DNA of 48,800 bases from Syntrophorhabdaceae bacterium. GTDB taxonomy: Bacteria > Desulfobacterota > Syntrophorhabdia > Syntrophorhabdales > Syntrophorhabdaceae. The notes beneath the pieces are model-generated. The model saw only the letters and a program-made list of their open reading frames with translations, did no database searches and was not told where the DNA came from. Shown one piece after another: positions 44,708-48,800 of this stretch (its first letter is position 1; the number at the start of each line of letters is the position of its first letter). The position numbers and the translations under genes are program-made. The DNA lies in contig DATKMQ010000068.1 in NCBI GenBank assembly GCA_035541755.1, forward strand, positions 1 through 48,800, read 5' to 3'.

Positions 44708-45213
44708 GCGCGGGTCCTTCCCTGAGTTCTGCGCCTTGCGATAGCCCAGGGCGCGAAACATCACTACTTTTGAAAAAAATCAGAAGTGGAAAAATGGAAA
44801 CGGCTGAGAAAACCGCAAGAACCCCCGGCTCAGGAGCGATCCAGCTCGGAGAGATTCTGAGTCAATTCTCGGCCGCTTTCTTCGACGAAACCAACTGCCG
44901 AACGTGGATATTGCGACAATTGCACCCCCATGGGGCGAAATGTCCCAGTTGCGGTGCGGAACTCCAGGGAAAATCCGAGAAATCTTTTTGGGAGAATCGC
45001 CGGATCCATTGTTCGCGGTGCAAAAACTGGTTCACGGCCCTCTCTAAGACCGCTTTCTCATCCGTACATATGCCTTTCTCCAAAATGATGCTCGTGGGCC
45101 TCATGTTTGCGCTCGGACAGCCGGTGCGCCTTATTGCCACCATGGCCGAATCCAACCGAAACACCGTCAGGGGGTGGCGGCGAAGGTTCCTCTGCTCGGG
45201 AGATTCACGATAG
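44704..45213 (+). CDS. Zinc-ribbon DNA-binding protein (transposase-ribbon-like), phage-encoded
   Basis: This 169-aa protein carries a zinc ribbon, CPSCGAEL ... HCSRCKNWFTAL (residues about 80-110), preceded by FFDETNCRTWILRQLHPHGAKC. The arrangement strongly resembles the N-terminal ribbon of IS1595/InsA-type transposases, followed by a helix-turn-helix-like NRNTVRGWRRRF end. No DDE nuclease domain follows, so it is not an active transposase; a regulator or packaging-accessory role is possible. The first 30-odd residues are low-complexity, so a later start (ATG 44794, METAEK) is possible. Overlaps its neighbour as ATGA. Confidence 0.55.
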   Translation: MSAGPSLSSAPCDSPGRETSLLLKKIRSGKMETAEKTARTPGSGAIQLGEILSQFSAAFFDETNCRTWILRQLHPHGAKCPSCGAELQGKSEKSFWENRRIHCSRCKNWFTALSKTAFSSVHMPFSKMMLVGLMFALGQPVRLIATMAESNRNTVRGWRRRFLCSGDSR

Positions 45214-46032
45214 ATGCAGAACATCCCCGATCGCACCGACGCCATCCTGAACAATCTTGAAGTCGGCAAACTCGCCAAACCCAAGATGTACAATAACCTC
45301 CTAAAAAGGGTCAATTCCGGCGAGGTCCTAACCAAGAAAGAGCTTGAGACCTTCGAAGCTCTCGATACGGAACTCAGGGCAATGTACCTTCCGCACCTTC
45401 CGGACCAGACGGCCCCTAAAAAGCCGGAGAAAGAAGCACCCGACAAGTTTGAAAGCGTGCTCAAAGTCGAGAAACACCTCACCGAAAAAGGATGGAAGGT
45501 AAAGAAGTCGGCTCTCTATAACGCAGTCAAAGCCCACAAACTGATACCCGACGCTCGCGGTCATTTCACTCAGGCCGAGGTCGACCGCTATGCCCTCGCC
45601 AATCTCAAGAAAGCCGATGGTTCGATCCCCAAGGAGCAGCTCTCCGAGGCCGACAAGATCGCCATGGAAGCGGCTGACGCCCGCCGTCGCCGTGAACTCG
45701 CCCAGGCCGCGATCCTCGAGAGTAAACTTGCCACCCTTCAGGGGTCTCTTGTGCCCCGCTACCTCTTTGAGACGGAGCTCGCCGCCCGGGCCGTTGTCTT
45801 CCGTTCCGATGGCGAGAACTTCTTCCGCTCTCAGGCCGCAGTGATCGTCAACGTGGTCTCCGGAGATCCGGCCAAGATCCCCGACCTAGTCGCCTTCTGC
45901 CTGGAGGCGTACGAGCAGCAGCTCGCCCGCTATCTCCAGGAGGAAGAATTCAAGGTGGATGCGTCCGTCTATGAGCGAATCTTCGAGAAAGCAGGCAAAG
46001 ATGAACAGGACCGCGAGGAGATCGACGGGTGA
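45214..46032 (+). CDS. Terminase small subunit candidate (Nu1-like)
   Basis: This 272-aa protein directly follows the zinc-ribbon stop (TAGATG) and ends overlapping the large terminase start. Residues about 75-125 (FESVLKVEKHLTEKGWKVKKSALYNAVKAHKLIPDARGHFTQAEVDRYA) resemble a Nu1-type winged helix that chooses a site on DNA, and the remainder is helical and Arg/Ala-rich (ADARRRRELAQAAILE). Small terminase subunits bind cos or pac sites and load the large subunit. Its position next to the GpA terminase supports this; sequence similarity alone is weak. Confidence 0.6.
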   Translation: MQNIPDRTDAILNNLEVGKLAKPKMYNNLLKRVNSGEVLTKKELETFEALDTELRAMYLPHLPDQTAPKKPEKEAPDKFESVLKVEKHLTEKGWKVKKSALYNAVKAHKLIPDARGHFTQAEVDRYALANLKKADGSIPKEQLSEADKIAMEAADARRRRELAQAAILESKLATLQGSLVPRYLFETELAARAVVFRSDGENFFRSQAAVIVNVVSGDPAKIPDLVAFCLEAYEQQLARYLQEEEFKVDASVYERIFEKAGKDEQDREEIDG

Positions 46033-48188
46033 ACGCTGCCTCCTCTTCCCCCTCCGCCCTTTCCGCTAACTCCCCCTTCGCCCCTTCTTCCCCCTTGGCC
46101 TCTTCCCCCGCCGCCTCTTCCTCCTCCGCCCTTTCCGCCGCCTCCCCCTTGGCCTCTTCCCCCGCCCTCTCGCTTCCTCCCTCCATCCGCTTCACCGAGG
46201 GCGAGCGCCGCGCATTCCGGCCGCGCGAGATCGATCCCCGCACAGGCCGCCCGCTCACGGTGTCGCAATGGGCCGAGCGCTACCGCATGGTGACAGACGG
46301 GAACCTCAAGGGCCGCTGGCAAAACATCAATTCCCCCTACGCCGTCGAGATCATGGACCTCTGGACAGCCCCGCATGTCCGCGAAATCTACGTCTGCGCC
46401 GCCCCGCAAATCGTGAAGACGCAGATCGCCTTCAACTGCATGGGCTATTCCATCGACCAGGATCCCGCCGGCATCATGTACACCATGCCAGACGAGAAGA
46501 CCACGAAACGGATCGCCCGCACGCGCATCCTTCCCATGATCAAGGCGACGCCCCGCCTGGCGGAACTCCTCTCGCCGCGCTACGACGACACGACCACGCT
46601 CGCGATCCGCTTCAAAAACGGCGCCGACATCATCATGGCCTGGGCCACCTCAGTCGCAGAGCTTTCCTCAGAGCCGCGCCGCTACGTCATCGGCGACGAG
46701 GTGAGCAAATTCCCCGGCTACGCCTCCGGGCAGAATAAGAAAGAGGCCTCCCCGATTGATCTCATGCGCGCCCGTCTTAATTCATACACCTACACGAGCA
46801 AAGCACTCTTTCTCTCTTCGCCCGGCGAGGACCCCTGCGCCATCACGGATCTCATGCACTACCATGCAGACGAAGTCCGCCGCCTCCAGGTCCCGTGCCC
46901 CGTCTGCGGCTATTGGCAGATCCTCGATGATGATCACATCGTCATTCTCCAGAACGCCGGCGACCCCCGCATCATTCTCCGCGACAACCTGGCCCGCTAC
47001 GCCTGCGACAAATGCGGAATGTACTGGGACGACTACATGCGAGTCCGCTCCATCCGTGCCGGCCAATGGGTATCAGGGCAATTCGACGAGGATGGTGAGT
47101 GGCATCCGGCCCCGCGCCTCTTGCGCCCCCTCGCCGTGGCCTTCCACCTTCCGAGCTGGTACGGGGTAAATACGCTCCTCTCGCGTGTGGCAGCGGCGAA
47201 AATACGTGCCAACGACGGGCCCGTAAAAAGACAGGTCTATGTCACCCAGCACAAAGCCGAACGCTACAAGGAAATCATCGAGACCAAGAAGGAATCAAAA
47301 CTCCTCGAAGAGCACAGGACCACTCTCCCCTCGCAGATCGCCCCCGCAGACGCCCTGACCCTTGTTGCCGCCTTCGACTCGCACACCTGGGGATATCGCT
47401 TTGCCGTGTGCGCCGCCGTTGAGGGTGCGCTCGGCTTTACGCTGCAAAAGATCCATCACGGACATCTCGGCACGCTCGCGGACGTGGAGAATCTCATTTA
47501 CCGCGTCCGCTACCCGGTAGAAAATTCTGTCGAGACTATGGGCATCTTCCGCGCCGCCATCGACACCGGCGGCAACCGGCCCGGCTCCGGCGAGACGGAC
47601 GCAGAAAAGACCATGACCTCGGAGATCTACGAATGGCTCCGCAAACAGCCCCGCACAGGCCTCATCACCGGCATCAAGGGCGCCTCGCGCGATCAGATCA
47701 AGGGCGTGAAACCGACGACCATCGACTCCTTTCCGCATTCAAACAGGCCCATCCCCGGAGGCCTGGAGCTGCGCCTCATCGATACTGGCCGTTTCAAGGC
47801 CTGGCTTCATTGGCGGTTTACCCGGGGTCCGAATGAGTCGCAGCGGGTCCTCTTCGATGCGGATACGGACAACGACTTCGTCCGGGAACTTTTAGCCGAG
47901 GAGCGTCAGAAACGGCACGGCCGCATACAGTGGGTCAAGGTCCGTTCGGCCAACCATTACCTCGATTGCATGGTCTACTGTCTCGCCATGATCGACAGCG
48001 AGTGGCACCCGGCGCTCAAAATCATGAGCCCCTTGATCAAGCAGAAAAGAATGGCCCGAATAGCATCCGCTTCCGCTCCAGTCCCAATGCCCGCGCTTGG
48101 GCAACAGCAAAACGAATTGAGACTATACCAGGATCGCCGCGATATGACGTCCATCCGCGAGCGCCTGGCCGACAGATTCAATAGGTAG
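46029..48188 (+). CDS. Phage terminase large subunit (GpA family)
   Basis: This 719-aa ATP-driven packaging motor and nuclease belongs to the lambda GpA family. The first 45-50 residues are a Ser/Ala/Pro low-complexity tail; the family part starts at PRTGRPLTVSQWAERYRMV. The ATPase has an altered Walker A, AAPQIVKTQIAFN (usual GpA form QxGKT), and Walker B RYVIGDEVSKFP. A zinc pair CPVCGYW and CDKCGMY follows, then the nuclease domain with AAFDSHTWGYRFAVC and FRAAIDTGGNR. The start is GTG 46029, overlapping the upstream stop (GTGA). The tail could also be trimmed by an internal start. Confidence 0.92.
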   Translation: MNAASSSPSALSANSPFAPSSPLASSPAASSSSALSAASPLASSPALSLPPSIRFTEGERRAFRPREIDPRTGRPLTVSQWAERYRMVTDGNLKGRWQNINSPYAVEIMDLWTAPHVREIYVCAAPQIVKTQIAFNCMGYSIDQDPAGIMYTMPDEKTTKRIARTRILPMIKATPRLAELLSPRYDDTTTLAIRFKNGADIIMAWATSVAELSSEPRRYVIGDEVSKFPGYASGQNKKEASPIDLMRARLNSYTYTSKALFLSSPGEDPCAITDLMHYHADEVRRLQVPCPVCGYWQILDDDHIVILQNAGDPRIILRDNLARYACDKCGMYWDDYMRVRSIRAGQWVSGQFDEDGEWHPAPRLLRPLAVAFHLPSWYGVNTLLSRVAAAKIRANDGPVKRQVYVTQHKAERYKEIIETKKESKLLEEHRTTLPSQIAPADALTLVAAFDSHTWGYRFAVCAAVEGALGFTLQKIHHGHLGTLADVENLIYRVRYPVENSVETMGIFRAAIDTGGNRPGSGETDAEKTMTSEIYEWLRKQPRTGLITGIKGASRDQIKGVKPTTIDSFPHSNRPIPGGLELRLIDTGRFKAWLHWRFTRGPNESQRVLFDADTDNDFVRELLAEERQKRHGRIQWVKVRSANHYLDCMVYCLAMIDSEWHPALKIMSPLIKQKRMARIASASAPVPMPALGQQQNELRLYQDRRDMTSIRERLADRFNR

Positions 48189-48194
48189 GGAACA

Positions 48195-48467
48195 TTGGCA
48201 CAGATGGAAAGAGGATTTGCCGCTGAAGATATGCTCACAACGAAAGACGAAATCAAGGTTGCATTCAACCTGTCGGAATACATGTTCTGGGAATTCATCG
48301 AGCAGGGAATGCCGGCTGTCTATCTTAAGGGACGCTGGTCCGCCTCCATCCGGGCAATCAATGACTGGTGGCGTAATTCGAGGAACGTCCAGATGCGCGG
48401 CATGATCAAAGAGATCCGCGCGGACGAAGAAAAAAACGCTACTTTGGAAAATCGCCCGCAGCGATAG
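48195..48467 (+). CDS. Small HTH-like phage protein, 90 aa
   Basis: This 90-aa protein has a likely helix-turn-helix core, LTTKDEIKVAFNLSEYMFWEFIEQGMPAVYLKGRWSAS, followed by a charged helix. It resembles excisionase/Nu1-like DNA-binding modules (the wing KGRW is typical), so it could be a small packaging or regulatory protein; family membership is unsure. The start is TTG 48195 with GGTAGGG 4-5 nt upstream; ATG 48204 is the alternative. It follows the terminase by six nt. Confidence 0.6.
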   Translation: MAQMERGFAAEDMLTTKDEIKVAFNLSEYMFWEFIEQGMPAVYLKGRWSASIRAINDWWRNSRNVQMRGMIKEIRADEEKNATLENRPQR

Positions 48468-48494
48468 CCATTTGCGCGCCCAAAAAGGTATCAC

Positions 48495-48510
48495 CAGGTC
48501 GTAAGACCTG
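48495..48510 (+). repeat. Small hairpin with GTAA loop after the 90-aa gene
   Basis: CAGGTC (48495-48500) and GACCTG (48505-48510) pair perfectly around GTAA, a GNRA-type tetraloop on the plus strand. No U-run follows on the plus strand; an A-rich linker leads into the cloverleaf. It could end or stabilise the upstream message. Confidence 0.5.
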
Positions 48511-48513
48511 AGC

Positions 48514-48621
48514 AAATAAAAAACGGACAGCAGTCCAGGGAGTCCTAGCTCCCTTAGACCATGCGCTTGCAACGCATGACGGGAAACCCGCTACCGTCCG
48601 CATTTCGCTTTAGCCGGCGAG
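48514..48621 (-). ncRNA. Candidate tRNA-like cloverleaf RNA with its own U-tract
   Basis: On the minus strand a 77-nt element (48600-48524) folds into a closing stem CGGACGGTAG/CTGCTGTCCG (10 pairs, two G-U) and three hairpins: CGGG-TTT-CCCG, ATGCG-TTGCAAG-CGCAT (a 7-nt loop with T33 and a GCA, Cys-type, anticodon) and GTCT(A)AGGGAG/CTCCCTGGAC. All three non-Watson-Crick sites are G-U on this strand but A-C on the other, which favours minus-strand RNA. TTTTTTATTT follows (48523-48514). T8-A9-like TA is present after seven pairs, but the T loop is CTAGGA, not TTCRA, so it is not a normal tRNA. Confidence 0.5.
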
Positions 48622-48627
48622 TGCGAC

Positions 48628-48656
48628 ATTGTATCAGGGAGACTCGTCAAGGTCAA
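48628..48656 (-). promoter_or_regulatory. Strong extended -10 promoter driving the cloverleaf RNA
   Basis: TTGACC (48656-48651) and TACAAT (48633-48628) lie exactly 17 nt apart on the minus strand, and TGA just before the -10 makes it an extended -10. Transcription should start near 48621, about 20 nt before the cloverleaf. It points away from the plus-strand phage genes, so its only evident target is the RNA. Confidence 0.65.
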
Positions 48657-48670
48657 GGGAGGAGGGCTCC

Positions 48671-48800
48671 TTGAAAGCAATCTCAAACCGCATCACAAAG
48701 ACCGATCTTATTCCGTGGAGAGATCTCAAATGGTTCCATACTGACCTAAAGAAACTCTCTGGTGCGGCGTTTGAGAAGCTCAAGCAATCCCTGGTTTCCA
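48671..48800 (+). CDS. Start of a further phage gene, truncated by the window edge
   Basis: An open frame begins at TTG 48671, five nt after GGGAGGAGGG, and runs to the edge (43 codons, no stop). The product starts MKAISNRITKTDLIPWRDLKW and continues LKKLSGAAFEKLKQSLV. The ISNRITKTDLIPW and EKLKQSL spacing resembles the N-terminus of ParB-like/Spo0J domain phage proteins that join a DNA methylase, but too little is visible to name it. Confidence 0.5.
   Translation, partial: MKAISNRITKTDLIPWRDLKWFHTDLKKLSGAAFEKLKQSLVS

Noticed and set aside
44704-45213. Insertion sequence
   Set aside because: Only a transposase-like zinc ribbon is present, with no DDE domain and no terminal inverted repeats; the gene is embedded in the phage operon.
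45950-46409. Gly/Glu-rich minus-strand frames opposite the start of the large terminase
   Set aside because: They are the reverse of the pyrimidine-rich Ser/Ala/Pro tail and have low-complexity sequence only.
48524-48600. tRNA-Ala(TGC) on the plus strand
   Set aside because: The plus strand gives a CTTGCAA loop, but the closing stem has A-C mismatches and there is no T-loop consensus. The minus strand pairs better and has a promoter and U-tract.

Overview
The window reads as a chromosome segment of an anaerobic, Desulfobacterota-like (former Deltaproteobacteria) bacterium, carrying the left end of an integrated tailed phage. The lineage is an inference from gene order (ilvB-ilvN-ilvC-psd-pssA; rimP-nusA-infB-DUF503-rbfA-nrnA-truB-rpsO-pnp-M16 protease-dut) and from a DHH-CBS-CBS-tRNA-nucleotidyltransferase fusion known from that group. 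A Syntrophorhabdus/Geobacter-type relative is plausible but not proven.

Layout, chromosome part (1-42.9 kb). 1-1457: a membrane GT39-type glycosyltransferase, minus strand, cut by the window edge. 1.6-6.7 kb: an overlapping plus-strand operon for branched-chain amino acids (ilvB, ilvN, ilvC) and phosphatidylethanolamine (psd, pssA), headed by a DUF465 protein. 6.6-12.5 kb: two HAD phosphatases, secA, argJ (ending in a perfect 22-bp inverted repeat over its stop codon), an intergenic repeat-like hairpin and an orphan 100-aa protein. 12.6-16.2 kb: a minus-strand MoxR / DUF58 / DUF4129 module. 16.5-22.6 kb: sppA, scpA, the DHH-CBS-nucleotidyltransferase fusion, a XerC/D recombinase and an SGNH hydrolase. 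22.8-33.8 kb: a long minus-strand translation and RNA-processing cluster, probably read from a promoter at 33.84-33.87 kb through a leader hairpin in front of rimP. 34.1-42.8 kb: short units for a UDP-glucuronate decarboxylase, small Cys-rich proteins, a HAD phosphatase, a CobD/HisC-like protein lacking the PLP lysine, a secreted 5'-nucleotidase with a 60-aa partner, MarC, a nucleoside phosphorylase, a HIT protein, an HNH protein and a coiled-coil membrane protein.

Prophage part (42.86 kb to the right edge). A 45-nt 3' remnant of a tRNA-Lys(CTT) gene marks the attachment site. To its right is a tightly coupled plus-strand gene run: a winged-helix protein carrying four 33-bp in-frame iterons (a candidate phage origin), a minor-tail-Z-like protein, a zinc-ribbon protein, a Nu1-like small terminase candidate, a GpA-type large terminase, a small HTH-like protein and the start of a further gene. 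No integrase, portal or capsid gene is inside the window; these should lie to the right.

The most unusual finds are (1) a self-contained minus-strand transcription unit next to the terminase genes: an extended -10 promoter (TTGACC, 17 nt, TACAAT), a 77-nt tRNA-like cloverleaf and a U-tract; (2) the lysine-less aminotransferase homologue coupled to a nucleotidase; and (3) the iterons inside the phage winged-helix gene.
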